Part shown: positions 33,652 to 46,282 of the stretch, piece after piece
Numbering within the stretch: position 1 is the first letter of the stretch
Layout of the letters: each line of letters opens with the position of its first letter
NCBI GenBank assembly: GCA_033964015.1
Contig: CM066914.1
Location: 17,253,637-17,317,636, forward strand
Source of the DNA: Scolanthus callimorphus
Lineage: Eukaryota; Cnidaria; Anthozoa; Actiniaria; Edwardsiidae
Reading direction: 5' to 3'
Length of the DNA: 64,000 nucleotides
Position numbers and translations under genes: made by a program
Notes under the pieces: model-generated
The model's database searches: none
Told to the model about the DNA's origin: nothing
What the model saw: only the letters and a program-made list of their open reading frames with translations

Positions 33652-34095
33652 TTATAAAGAATGGGTTGCCTCATTTGATCGAGCTGAGACATGTCTGTAG
33701 ATTTTCATTGGCTTGATTGCAGAATGCAGAAAACATTCATCAGTATGGAATGTTTGGCTTGAGCACGCAGATGCCTCTTCTCTTTGCAAGACTAAGAGTC
33801 TCTTCTGACAAGCGCTAAGTGTTGTTTCGCAGTCTAGCCATGATATTGGATGCTCACAAAGAAATTTGCCCCAAGTCTGCATTTTCCATATCTAATTATA
33901 CCATCCAACATTTGCCAACTTTGAGATATTTCAACAACCAACGACTGCAAGTAGACTAGATAGGCCTGTAGTCCTGTAGGCTGGATTTTAAATGGAGAGG
34001 GGGTGTTTGTTTTAGAAAATGGCAGACCATAGTCATTATCTTCATACTGATGATCATCTTCATACTGACCGTTACCACAGAGCAAACCTCTAAGG
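33652..34095 (-). pseudogene. possible terminal exon of an unrecognised protein, one frame break
   Basis: On the minus strand a segment after a pyrimidine-rich ctactag acceptor (exon start 34095) reads LRGLLCGNGQYEDDHQYE, FKIQPTGLQAYLVYLQSL and VVEISQSWQMLDGIIRYGK. After a -1 break at 33879-33887 (aaaa run) it continues TWGKFLCEHPISWLDCETTL and ACQKRLLVLQREEASACSSQ to a TAA at 33652. The join of two frames at an A run, and the regular amphipathic helices, suggest real coding sequence. I do not recognise the family and found no upstream exon. It may be a pseudogene, a last exon with a sequence error, or chance. Confidence 0.4.
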
Positions 34096-34787
34096 CTAGT
34101 AGGGGCAGGGGTTGGTTTGCAGTATAGAGGAAGTGCATTCACAAAAAATAGGGAAATAAAACAGTAACCAAACTGGATATGAGTCTTTAATTTCTATTAT
34201 GTTATGCTTCACTAAAACATGTGGAAAATGTAATATTTAAATGTCAGTAATAATATGAACATAATAGGTTTTTAGGACTACCGTAAAGCAGTAAAGCAGT
34301 GTAATTATATTCCATAATTTCTAGCAGTGTCAATGCGAATACATCACCGTAAATATTTCCTTTGTATCTGCCCCCAGTGAGTTTGAAAGCCTCTGTATTC
34401 AATGTAGTAGTGCGTGGATGGAATTTGAGAGGCGACGCCAGGATTCCAAAAATGGAGCTTTTCGAAAATGACTTATACCCCATTCACACCAAGACCATGT
34501 TTTTCTTTTCCTTTTGAAACTCTCCCCAGCTAAATGATCACTGTGTAACATCGCAAGTGCAGTTTATTAAAGGTTGTTTCCTTGGTACAGTTTCCTCATG
34601 GCAGATAATTATTTAAACCAGTTTTATTAAACTACCTTCAAACTAGTTTAAGCCTAGGCTCCCTCCCAACCCCAGTTGTCTGAGTCACCCAAAGCTCCCT
34701 GCTCCCAAGGCCAGGGAGACTAGTTTAAGTTTTCAAATGAATGGTAAGAACTGTGGTGAATGGTAAATGAATAAATGATCATAGCAG

Positions 34788-34998
34788 TTAAGAAGCAATC
34801 TAAGTGATCACTTTAAATGGAAGACCTGAAAAAAGATTTCAAGCTTCAATTGACCTAAGCCGCCAGTTCTGGCTTCTGTAGCTCAGTTGGTAGAGCGTCA
34901 CGCTGGTATCATGGAGGTCATGGGTTTGAATCCTGTTGGGAGCTTGAAATCTTTTTTCAGGTCTTCCATTTATAGCGATCACTTAGATTGCTTCTTAA
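34788..34998. mobile_element. foldback element enclosing a tRNA-like gene
   Basis: Arms of about 58 bp are inverted around a 95-bp centre: left ttaagaagcaatctaagtga onward, right ending tcacttagattgcttcttaa. Differences between arms are few (for example tcactttaaatgg against tcgctataaatgg). The centre holds the 72-nt tRNA-like sequence. The whole lies inside a larger stretch (34476-35052) whose ends (cccattcacacc / tgtgaatggg) may be another MITE. Confidence 0.8.
34872..34943 (+). tRNA. tRNA-Thr(GGT)-like sequence, probably a tRNA-derived repeat
   Basis: Exactly 72 nt fit a cloverleaf. The acceptor stem is gcttctg/tgggagc (7 pairs, several G-U). The D stem is gctc/gagc, the anticodon loop ctggtat gives anticodon GGT with U33, and the T arm is atggg-tttgaat-cctgt. 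A box (tagctcagttgg) and B box (gtttgaatcc) are intact. One C-A mismatch in the anticodon stem and many wobbles argue for a decayed or repeat-borne copy rather than a functional tRNA. Confidence 0.55.
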
Positions 34999-35183
34999 TT
35001 GAGATTGACTATTTATTCATTTACTAGTTTAAGTCCTGATGTGAATGGGATATTAGTGCCTGCAAACCCTAATAAAAGGAAGAGCAGGTGATGCAAGGTT
35101 GATGTTGGTACATAATAATATGACCATGGCCTCTATCTATATGCATCTATCCATGCCACTGTGTATATCGCACTCCAGTTCAG

Positions 35184-38100
35184 TCATATCTCAAACACCT
35201 CTGAGTCCAGGTCATAGAATGACTGAGCATAAACATCCACAGAGCGAGCTTTAGAACAACCTGCAAAGGACACAAAGAATGATTCTAAGTCACTATCAAG
35301 AGTAACATTCCTCATTTCATAAGACGATTTCACCACAATTTTTTCCCTACGGTATGGAGATGACAACCAACAGTTTAGAAGATCCTATACTACTGCCTAA
35401 ACAAAACAATAGGTCTTTGTTTGTTTTCCATTGACTCATGTAAGGGTTATTGTCCTCCTCGGCATGGGTGTAATGTTTTCCCATTTCAGATCACGTGGCA
35501 TTCCCATGAGTATTGGACTCTCTTTCTTTTTCTGCTACGCACGAAGGATATATGAATATGGAAGCATTCCAAACAAAGAGAGAATGCTCATGGGAATGCC
35601 ACGTGATCTGAAATGGGCAAAACATAATGCCCAAGCCAATGAGGTCTAAGGGTCTTCCAACATCATCGTTATCATTAGCACTTATCAGTTATCACCTCTT
35701 ACCTGTATCATCGTAGGAATTTGTAGGCAATATTTCTGTACGAATTCCAAGGTCTGGGATAACCATCTCGCTACCAGGGCAGCCACTGTCATCAGACTCT
35801 GATTTGTAACTGTTCCTTTCCTTATCAATTGAACTCCGTAACACTTCCTTCGAGTTGTACTGCCTGAAGTCTAGCTCATCATCGGTCGAGGAAGTCCTGA
35901 AATAGCAGTCTATCATGCCTTCACTGTTACTCGATCCTCCAGAGTAGGAACAAACCAAAGAAACATTTGTAGAGTTCGTTTGAGTACATCCTCCTTCGCT
36001 GTTAAATTCATTACCTTTAGGTCTAGTATGTATCAAACAAGAAGGGTTTCCATGATTTACGGGAGGATAGCTGAGATTGCGATGTTTGTCTTTGCTTTGG
36101 TGTGCCGACCCTGCCAAGTCTGGGGTGTAGAATAAAGGTAAATTGATCGGTAACCCACGAGACGTCCGCTTGGCAAGAGTACGAGGTCTAGTTCTAAATC
36201 CAGGAGAAAATGTCGTGTTGGTTGTGATTTGAGGTGTCGCCTGAGATGGACTATCGTGATTGTAATAGGTCATCTTGCGATCTGACAATGCACGTCGCAA
36301 GAAATGTCTTGGAGAATCGGTCTCCCTTTTCTGTTTCACCTCTGCCTTGGAAGTAGAGTTCGTAATCATCTTGGAAACCTCGATAGGCGTGGATTTAGCC
36401 GCAGAAATATTGCGATTGTTAAGCGTCTTCAGTGAAGTATCACTCTTTGAGACGTGCAACGATTTCGAGCGCGGTATTTTAAATCGACCAAATGTACGGA
36501 ATGAAGGTGGGGTTCTTTGCATTTCAATTTTGGCCTCTGTTTTCTCAACCATCTCCTCTGGGTCAAGAGTATTAAACAGTGACTTTGAACGCTTAGTTCT
36601 GCCTTTCATGGGTATTTTGAAATTGAATTTCGATTGGGACCTCGGTAACTGCGTAGGATGACGTTTCTTGGTTTCCTTGACTGTTGCTTCAGTAGGAGTA
36701 ACCTTTTTCACTGGATGTACATTAGTTTCAGCGTTCTCAGCACTCACAGATAGTGCTGTTGCCCTTGTAAGCCACTCCTGCAGCTTGACGTTTACTTGTT
36801 TAGCAAATATTAGCTGATCCTCCTTCCATTCTTCTCTACTGGTAGAGAATGTGTTAGGTTCTTGTTTTGAAGGAACTACCGCTTCCTCGGTATTCCGATT
36901 TCTAGGTCTTATTGCTAAGTCTAGTGGGCTTATTGCCCTAAAAGAAGAAGTTGGACCACTACTGTCTGCATTCGCCACATTCAGTTTCTCCGTCATAAGC
37001 TGACTCGCAGTTTTTTCAACTGATTTTTGGGATATCTCTGCAGATTCTTGTGTAACATCTCCAATTATCTGTTTTTCTTCGGAAGGAAATGCATTTTGAT
37101 CTATTGTATCTGTAACAATATCAGTTCTCTGCTGATTTTTCAAATAACGTGTTAGTGTATTCTGTCCTGATCCCGATGGAGTACGTTCGCCCGCCCCTTT
37201 ATCGTTCAGCTTACCCTTTGTAGGTAAAGCATTCGGAGGAGTATTTTGAGAAACGCCATTGAGTTTATCCATGAAGTACGCTTCAAGTTCCTCTAACGAC
37301 TCTTTCTTAGGACCCTCAGTGACTGAATTACAGCGAGAACTCGATGAAGAATGATTTGACGATAAAGGTGGTGATTCATCCCGCGCCGTAGCCAGCTCCT
37401 GTAACGCTTTCAAGAGGTCTTGCATTTCCGTACCCACAGAGGCACGCCGGGTAAAATCAGGTAGTTGTAGCATAGTTTCCTGATCCAGTGGGTAATCCTC
37501 TATATCTGTTTGGAGCTCGCTTATCGAGTTCAAAAGCATTTCCATTTGATCTTGAATCTCTACGCTCTCTCCTAGCCCTGATTGGACCTCAGATTTATGC
37601 TTCCTAGTCGAGTCCGTTTCATCTTGGATCTGCAACTCTTTGCAGTTCTTTATTAGTTCTTGTACCTCCCCCTTGTGCGCAATAATGCTTAAAGCATCCG
37701 CTAAGGAGTTCCTCCTCGGAGAAGCCGATGAAGTGTTTACGATGGCATTCAAAAGTAAGCTTCCTCCGAGTGACCGACGCCGAGGAGACGAAGCCTGGGT
37801 GAGCTCTGGACTGTCCCCCGAGGATATTCTTCTCCTTCTAGTATTTTCAGACGATTTAGGAGAATTTCTCTGCTCGGAATCCAACTCCTTTTCCAGTTCC
37901 TGCTTCAAAATGGCTAAACGATCGATGCAATTTCCACTGGTTGGATTGTCATTTTCATCGTCGCGTCTTCGCAGTTTCGGAGAGCGACTTCTAGACCGAG
38001 AATTCCTGTCTGTTATTGTGCTTCGTCTTGGCGAAGGCGATAAAACAAGCCCTTCTTGGTTATCCGGGACCGCCAAAGTGTGACAAGACTTTGATTTTGT

Positions 38101-41100
38101 CATGCGGGACTTAGAGAAAGTCGACGAGTCGTTAGACAACTGAGGAATCGGAATGCTCTCAGGAGCAGTTGTAGTTCCTTCCTTTCTGCTTTCACTGAAC
38201 TCGTTCAGTCCGTTTTGCTCCTTCGCTGCTCTATGCCTTACTGACATTCCGCCCTCTTCTGGGATCGTTAAGCAAGACGAGCTGACAGATATAGATTGTG
38301 ATCGAGTCGGTACAAGTTCTTGTAAAGCCGAGTACAAGTCATGTATTTCTGTGACGGAGGCAGACGCGCGTCTCCTTTGGAGAAGCCCATCCTCTGAAAC
38401 GTCGGGATCGATGCCGTGAGTGTGTTGTAAACCCTCTGTGCTACTTGCTCGGGAAACATCGTTACCTGTATGACACAAACAAATCTGTTTAAGTAAACAA
38501 ATCAGACAATGTTCTCTATATAAGAATCCCTATGACATATATTTTCCACTTTGCATAACTTACAAGTCATTTCTTAAGAATTTCTGGGTGAAGTTTGAAG
38601 AATTATGCGAACTGAATGTTTGTAACTTTAGAAGAATCTTCTAAGGACACCTGCCATGCATAATAAATAAACCAAAGATTTTCCTTCGTTAAACATAATT
38701 AAAATTTACATAGTCCTATGACAGCTAATAATTGTTTTTTCTTTTTCTTCAAGAAGTTTGAATAGTTTCCGAAGAAAAACGTCATTGAATATTCTAATTC
38801 TTCGGGTTGACGTAAATTCTCGGTGACTTACTGAGAAAAGTTACTGATGATCGATAGTCTTGTACAGTAGCAGGATGTATTCCTTTTGGTTTGTCAATCG
38901 CAGACAGGAGTCAGCGTCAATTAACAGCGCTAAGCAACAGAAGTTATATGCTTGAGCCTGTCCACTGAACTCTCTTATTGTCAAACGCAAACGTTTGGAT
39001 TGGACCTTGTCATAAATAGACTTCTTCCCCACAATAGAATGACCTTAAAATGTAAAGCAACTTCAACAGAACTCTCATTTCTTCATCTCTCACATTATTT
39101 GTGGAATTTACTAGCAAAAATAGATATACAGCTTCCTAGTTTATTCAAAACTATGTAATAACGATACATTGAGGCATTGCGTAAATAGAGGATATTACAT
39201 GGCCGCGCGGAGATACGAATTTTATCTTCGAGTGTTGAAAATTTATCTCACGAGTGAGCGCAGCGAACGAGTGAGATAATTTTTTAACACGAGAAGATGA
39301 AATTCGTATCTCCAAGCGGTCATGTAATGTTCTGTTTATTATATAAACATCAATGAAATACCAAATTCAAATTTTATTTGAGTTAAGCTTAAAAATCGAG
39401 CATTGAGCAAAGGCAAGTGTGATATTTTCACATGTGAAAATAACATGATAGTTTCACGTGTGAAGATATCAAGTTTTCGCGCGGGAGATCACCTGGTATT
39501 TCATTGGTGTTTATATAATAAATGGCATTATTTTGTATTTTTGTTTTGTATTTGTGAGAGCATATCTGCCAGTTCTTCAAGAGCTAGATAACGGCAGAAA
39601 ATATTAAATTTATATTCTGTACAAAGAGGGCGAGCAAATGACGAGAGAAGCCTAGTTTCTAAACCACCATCGTCCATAGACGTTACCATTTACCGTTTGA
39701 ATATTTATCTGATATATTTTTACGTGTTTCTATGAGCAATATAATCTTCATCAGAACCAGCTAGCCCGGCGTAACTCCAGTACCTATAGGCTTTGATTAT
39801 TTTACTTGAGTATTTTGAAGAACTGACAAGCAGATATAAATCTTCCTTTCTCTGCCACCATCACATTCATCCATCCACTTTACCATTTTTTCCAATCTAG
39901 AATAGTCACGTCTAACGCTAATAACCAATAAAATCATATCTTACTTACTACTCTTTCTCCTTCGTTGCAATCTATTCCTTAAAAACATGTAAAAAAAGAA
40001 GAAAGGACTCCGCTTATCTGCGCCACGCTATTAGTGCCTTCATACCACAATGGTAATAAGAGGTATTGTATTTCTGGTGAAATGACTGAAAGCTTTTTAA
40101 AAATAAAATGGGATTCAGTTGATCTGACATTTAAATAAGTTTCTCTGACGACAGACGATAAAACATGCGCACATCTTTATCTCAGGTAGCGTAGAAATAC
40201 TATTTTAAGCGTATGGTTGCCGAGAAACTGTTTCCTTTTTTCCACCTAGGGTGATCAGTTCGACTCCTGTTCTTCAGTTCAGTAAATGATTCATCCAGCC
40301 TAATAATGTGATATTTGAAAAGAAAAATCTAGCCATTAAACACTACGAAAGGCGAATTCCCTAAAACGCCACGTAATTCAAATTGACAAGTTTTAAATTT
40401 CGAGTTCCGGATAGAGTAATTTCGAGTCCTCAGAAGATTCAGACGCGTTCGAGAGCATTGTCGCAACATTTATAACTATTCTAAAATGGTTTGCTACTTG
40501 AATCCATACTGACACCCATGCGTGGGTCAAAGGGCTCGCACTTGAGGCTTCCTCTCTTTTTTTCTCGTTGTTAAAAATAACTTGCTGACCGGGAAGTCTC
40601 GACCAGTTATTTTTATTGCAGGTTTGCTGCGACGAACAATAAACAGCTCTAGTGTCATGTCTTGATATGATGACTTCCTTTTCTGGCAACTCTGTCATTA
40701 CTGCTTTCCAGCATTGTTATCCAAGTTGCTGCTGTTCACTTATGACCGTATTTATGATAAGGGGACTATTTTTCGCGGCTCACCACTTGCTCCCCTTTGT
40801 TCCCGTTTACATGAGGACCAAACTGGCTAGCAGGGCTGAGAACCCCCCTCCCCCTAGTGAAGGGTGCACCGGAAGACTGTCTGTGCAGCGAACCGGCACC
40901 CTGGTTTTCTCCTAAAGCCAACCGTACCTACCCACCCCACTACAAGTCTTAGCTGCCTATTCTAGAATTCACAGTGCAGGATACGTATGTATTGCTGCAG
41001 AGTTATTTTGTTCACATCATAAGGGCCCTTATTATGATATATATTGCTTGCGTATGACCCAAAAGCATACAATAATGGATTTACTGTAACAACAACAGCT

Positions 41101-41822
41101 CTTGGCACTAGCTTCTGCCATAATAGATCACAGGAGCCGTAGACAGACATAGAAATATGTGAGGAAATATGGAGATATCGGCAGGACAACAAAGGGCAGG
41201 TTCTGCCATAGGTAATCTGCTTTACGACCCTACCGTGCCACTTTAATTGCAATAGTGATGTGCAAATAGGTGCCAAAAATCGTTTTATATCCACAGTGCA
41301 TAATGTTTTGTTATAGTTTTGTCATATTGAACGCTGAAAGTATTATAGTCAGACTGCGATCTAGCGACAGAAGTATTTTGAGTTCCAAATTCACAAGGAA
41401 ATCGCGAGAATTGTGACGAGACAGCAAAAATGTATCCATTGCAAGGGATAATCTCCTTACTTCGATTGTACGGAATGAAAGCATATTCACAACCATGAAA
41501 CATTGACGCACTAAAACTGCGTCAAGTCTTTTAGCCTCTTAAGCTTAACATGTAAATAGCAGCATGTGAATTTCTCGACATGAACTACGCCATTTTCCGA
41601 AATGTACATCCTATTAAGTTTTCTTGCATAAGTATCCGCCTTTACGGAGCGGCTTTACGGAATTCAAGTAAAATATAGATTGTTTCGCTAAAGGAGAAAC
41701 GAACACAGACACAGGTTGTCATTTGTAGACAAGATTCTGACTTATTCTTTAGGTTAGACAACAAAGTGGTAAGAGTTTTGACAGAATTGCTCAATAATCG
41801 TTAAGGTACATAGCTTACCCAT
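35184..41822 (-). CDS. uncharacterised ~947-residue Ser/Arg-rich protein with repeated RRAS...ALQEL motif
   Basis: Exons (minus) are 41822-41819 (ATGG before gtaagc), 38465-35703 (2763 nt, acceptor catacag, donor gtaaga) and 35260-35184 (ending SFYDLDSEVFEI). The phases agree. I do not recognise the family. The protein is largely disordered, rich in Ser, Arg, Thr and Asn. A motif RRAS followed by E-[IM]-x-D-L-x-x-A-L-Q-E-L occurs near residues 33-52 and 340-358. Related RRRSLGGSLL, RRNSLADALS and other Arg-Arg-x-Ser sites fit PKA/14-3-3 consensus. Two FKIPxSKSL/FKIPMKGRTKRSKSL elements lie near residues 610-680. A role as a phosphorylated scaffold is only a guess. The first-exon assignment rests on phase, the donor and the TATA box upstream; an out-of-frame ATG 13 bases before it would give a six-codon upstream ORF ending just past the junction. 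Confidence 0.75.
35480..35617. mobile_element. hairpin MITE in the last intron of the 947-residue gene
   Basis: The arm cccatttcagatcacgtggc (continuing attcccatgag) is perfectly inverted at about 35587-35617. The loop is about 75 bp. Cacgtg E-boxes are part of the arms. Confidence 0.88.
38466..41818 (-). other. long first intron of the 947-residue gene
   Basis: It contains a hairpin element at 39192-39332 and a further inverted pair outside it (tataaacatcaatgaaatac at about 39342 against gtatttcattggtgtttata at about 39497). Two minus-strand frames (38841-39032 and 40393-40698) look somewhat protein-like but have no fitting splice sites. Confidence 0.5.
39192..39332. mobile_element. hairpin element, attacatgaccgc-type arms
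   Basis: The left arm (atattacatggccgcgcgga onward) pairs with the right arm ending gcggtcatgtaatgt. The inner part atctcac-gagtgagcgcagcgaacgagtgagat is a second stem. Confidence 0.8.
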
Positions 41823-42104
41823 GATTCAGTGACATTTCCGCCTCTATTTTGATGTGTGCTTTAACCCAAGAGCATTGCACCACACTTGGTGCCCAAACGG
41901 TTGTTAGATCGTCGTCAATCTTGTTTTTCCAATCAAACTCACGACTGAACGTGCTGTCCCGAAACGTCGCGTCATCCAACTCAAATGTTTACTCAGAAGG
42001 TTTTCTACAACTGTAGAATATTTGGCACTTTTAATAAACCGTGACAAAAGCAAACATAGTCAGAGAAAACAAACCAGCCTCGGAGCGAAAAGACAGTGCC
42101 GAAC

Positions 42105-42112
42105 TATTTATA
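42105..42112 (-). promoter_or_regulatory. TATA box upstream of the 947-residue gene
   Basis: The minus strand reads TATAAATA in ctttataaatag. Transcription would start near 42075-42080, giving a 5' UTR of about 255 bases before the ATG at 41822 and its donor. This supports the assigned first exon. Confidence 0.6.
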
Positions 42113-43015
42113 AAGTTTGCCAAGACACGCGTTTGACCCGTAGAGTTGGCACTCTGTTTTCGGGATAATTCCTCCTTGAGCTGGATATTTCGGTTTAGCA
42201 TTCCCGAGGCAAGTTCGTGTCTCGTGTGAGACAACTAGGCCCCATTACTAGGGGCTATAGGATTATAGATGATTGTGTTACTTAGTTTGTTAGCATGTAT
42301 GTCGCGCAATTACCAACATATTAGCAACTTAGTGTGTACGTGAGACATGGATTAGATTCAGCTACGTTCATGCATCACAGCTTTATTAAAGGATTTGTTT
42401 GTTTTGTATACGAGAGTAGTGAAAAATTATTAGCTCAGTGTTGAATGCAGAACTACCACGCCCCCCAGACAGGCCTCGGGCTGTCAGACGGAGAGAGCTG
42501 CATAAAGGGCATCATTTGTCCTCTAGAGTTTTTGAACTAGATAAAGTTGAGCTACTTATAGGCTTATAGTACTTTCTCTACCAATCTTATACTTGAGTTA
42601 AATCTGTCATAGGCTCATTCTAACTTCTATTTTCGACTTGAACGGCCGCATAGCAAGTTATTTCTTGTATTTAGGTTGACCTGAGTCGCGCAACTTGCGG
42701 AAACCATTTGAGTAATATAAAATTACCTGAGTGATGGCAATTTGTGCTGAGAACACCTCTATTTTTATCCTTTATCAAACTGCTATTTTCAAACTGGACA
42801 ATCCTCGAGTCACTTCACCATAAGTCTCGCCTATTCTAGAAATGCATTTTTTAATATCCTGAATTAGATTTTTGGGCAAGAGACCCATTGATCCTGGGCA
42901 TCGTTTCGATTGTTATCTCTAGACCTGCATACCCTTCGTGTGTGAAATTCCCGGCGCGATCCACACGCACATAATATGAGTCGGTAGTCATTCTCTGATT
43001 AGTAGCCCGTGTACA

Positions 43016-43167
43016 ATCTTGGACAAAATAAATGGAAAATCAAGAACTCCCCTCCCCCAATCAATGTTGGAAAAATGGCGGGCTCTCGTGTTCGCGCTCT
43101 TCCAACATTGATTGGACTAGCCAGGGGGAGGTAAATTTCTCCAGTTCTCTATTTTGTCTAAGATTGT
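43016..43167. mobile_element. hairpin element, tccaacattgattgg arms
   Basis: The left arm (tcttggacaaaata ... ccaatcaatgttggaa) and right arm (ttccaacattgattgg ... attttgtctaaga) are inverted around a ~30-bp centre (aatggcgggctctcgtg). Confidence 0.8.
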
Positions 43168-46100
43168 AGCAAGCGAGGGAGGGGGGGAGAGGGCCAGCGA
43201 GTGAACGCTCCCATTTCCTTCCTCCTTCCTTTTTCCTTCATTTCCTTTTGCGCTCCAATACTCAGAGAAGATAGCGTGCTTATGGCTGCATGGTTTGTTA
43301 ACTCCAATGATACCCTTTTCCGCAGAAAACCTTTTCACGCATCCACCGCGCGCTGTGGATCCGGCACTACGCGATTCCACGTGATAACAGCTAGATATGT
43401 TGTTTTGTGGTGCGCAATTTCGAAACGTCGCTTTGGTTGTGGGATTCGAGGTTTTTCTGTTTCGCTAGTCAAACCCTCTAGGTCAATCAGGTTGGTGCCC
43501 TGTCCTTGGCGAAATTAAGCCAGCTAACTGGAATGGGCAAAAAATGTGCCGCCGCGAAGTAACGATTTTGGCTGTAAGGAGATATTTAAATATGATTACT
43601 ATCTTGCTGTGAGATACTGCTGTTTAACACGTTTAAGGAGGTTTAAAGCAAAAAGATCATTTTCAAAAAAACGATTAAGGTCCGTCCTTAAAAAATCTCG
43701 AATTCGGTCTGTATCTAGGGTCGCACGCAGGTCGCACGATATTGTCGCCGTCAGTGTCAGCACACATTTGTTCCCATGAAATACGCCTGCTCGTGTAACC
43801 CCCTACTATTAGGTACCAATTAGACACAACTCATGATTTGATAAACTGCAATAAATCGAGATCAAGAAAGCGATAGACTGCTTTATTCCTGTTATGACAC
43901 TAAAATTATACCCGTGAGTTATATATGATGTTCAGTTATCGAAGTTCAGAAATGATATGCACTCCATGTTAGTCTCAACTCTTTCACTCAAACGGTGTTG
44001 TGACGTCAATGGTAGTCATATAACGTCATAAACTGGAGCATTACTAGGACACTCAAAGGAATTGGGTAGGATAACTCTTCTGGTTGTTTGCAAAACTCAC
44101 TTGGCTTATTTATTTAGCAAAGCTTCTGGTTGAATGATAGTGATAGGACACTCAACGCATTGCGAAAGGGTTTCCTTGATTTGAAAACGCATTGTATAGC
44201 AACAAGTCCAGCTACACTCCAGTATGGCAGTTTTTTCTTCGCCACAGCTTTTATACAATTGGTCCACTACATGGCGAATTGTGCCCCTAGCCTGGAAATA
44301 GTTTTTATTCTAGTTTTTGTATATGAAAGAATCAACATTTCCTCTAAATGCGTAGATGACGAAATTACCTACCTCAGCCCTGTCTAAAAACTTTGACTCG
44401 AATACTAGCGTATTTTTTTCCGTTCGGCCGTTTCAGCGCGTTCCATTTCCGTGTTATCGAAAATTCTCCTTCACAACCTATAATGGGAAGCTTAGAATTT
44501 AGCACCTAAAATCGCAGTCATGAGCGGGCTGCTGGTCTCCATATATTTTGATACCTATTTTCAAACCGCTTTGTTTGAAACAAAGATCTTTATAATGTGA
44601 CATTTGTCTCAGTGGCGTTCTTTGCCTAATTGCTGCTGCATACTTAAGCGTGTGCCAGCGAATACAGGTTTGCGAGAACTAATCCATACTCTATTTCGCA
44701 GTGAGCAATATTTCATTATGCCAATCCTCATTTTCGGACAGCGAATACACAATTCTAACTCCTATACTAACCTTTTCGAAAGAAATTGAACAGTAGTAGC
44801 TTCCCCATAACAAACAGTCCACTTGATGATCACACGCCTTAAGCACCTCACGAAATCTAAGTTCTTCTTGTTCTCCGTTGTGGCTGTCAGTGATTTCTTA
44901 CTAAAAATTCCTCAAAAAGTCTGCGATCTTTAAAGACTTATCTGCGATATCCTTACAGACTTAATACTAAATACCACTATTATCTTCTGTCAAGGTTCTC
45001 TTCTCGTCGCGTGCAGTTTGTGTGGAGAGAAAGCAAGCACTTGTACGTTTGTAGTGCTGGGCGTCACGCTACATTATTCAGAGGAGGATATAAATTGCCC
45101 AACCATTTTATGATAACCAACTCACTGATAGCAATCCTTCAAGCAAATCCCATCCGTGTTTATATGTTTACGCGAAATATAGTCTATGATACTAAGGAAG
45201 GAGGAAGTTAGCAATCAGAAGCTTCATCGTTTTTAATTTCTCAGTTTGAGCTGAGCTGTTGACAGTGATAAATTAGGTGATTACAACTTCCTGTCGTCGG
45301 GTGCTCACGCGATGTCTTAGGAGACACATACACGTATGATATGATTCGGATCATCCAAAACAATAGCAGATTTGGAAGCTAGCGATAAACGTACAGCGTT
45401 TAAGTGCACATTTTGCGCGTTCCAACGAAGCGCGCAGTATTGCATGTTTGCTAAACGGCACGTATACTATTCGGCTTATATTGAGGGACACCGGGGACAC
45501 CCAACAAGACACTTGCGCAAAACAACAGTATTATTAGGTTTATTTTGAAAATTTGTGATCTTTAACAATTTGAATTCATCTGTTTATCCTGGTGGTTAAC
45601 ATGTAAGTCTTATACTTTCTCCGTTTCTCAATCAGATTGAAATCATTAAACATATTTCAAATATATCAAATGACAGTCACAATCTTATTATACCATACGT
45701 AACATACTGAAGTTCATATTTCAATTATATTTACTTCAAACACTCTCCGCCCCATGTATTCCAATAATTTAAGGTTATTCCCCTGTTTTGCACGGCGCAC
45801 TCTGTTCTGCGCATCGACGCGCGCGCTGCGCTTTTCGCTCGAAAATGACGCAATCGAGCGCGCGCGCGCAAGCTAAATACGCTCGCATTTCAGCGATAAA
45901 TACTAAGAAAAAGTCGCTTTTCTGGATATTGCGCGAAAACAAGAATGGGCACCCCCATTTTATATTTTACCATTTGGATAAGACTATCGTTTTCCTGTTA
46001 TAAAAAAAGTTTAAAGAAATTCTAACGACAAGTTTTTGAGCTATGGTCATAAAAAGCCCAAAATGAGGTACCCAAAGAGCCTCAAATTATCACGGGCTGT

Positions 46101-46282
46101 GCGCACATTTTCAAGAGTAGCGTCAACACACATAGAAAATTAAATATCCTAATGTTTGTCCTATGTAATGAAGAATCCAACAGTTAAGGTGACTCATGCG
46201 AAGAAAGTAAGAGCGCATTTCGCGAAAATATATTCAATCTCGTCAATCTTGGAGAATATAAGCAGGTATCTTTTGGCAATAT

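Noticed and set aside
37640..38083. 147-codon plus-strand frame
   Set aside because: It is the antisense shadow of the long exon of the 947-residue protein.
38841..39032. 63-codon minus-strand frame upstream of the large exon
   Set aside because: The frame stops before the nearest gtaagt donor, so it cannot join the downstream exon.
40393..40698. 101-codon minus-strand frame with acidic, protein-like C-terminus
   Set aside because: There are no fitting splice sites or recognised motif. It lies in the first intron of the 947-residue gene, so it was kept only as a note.
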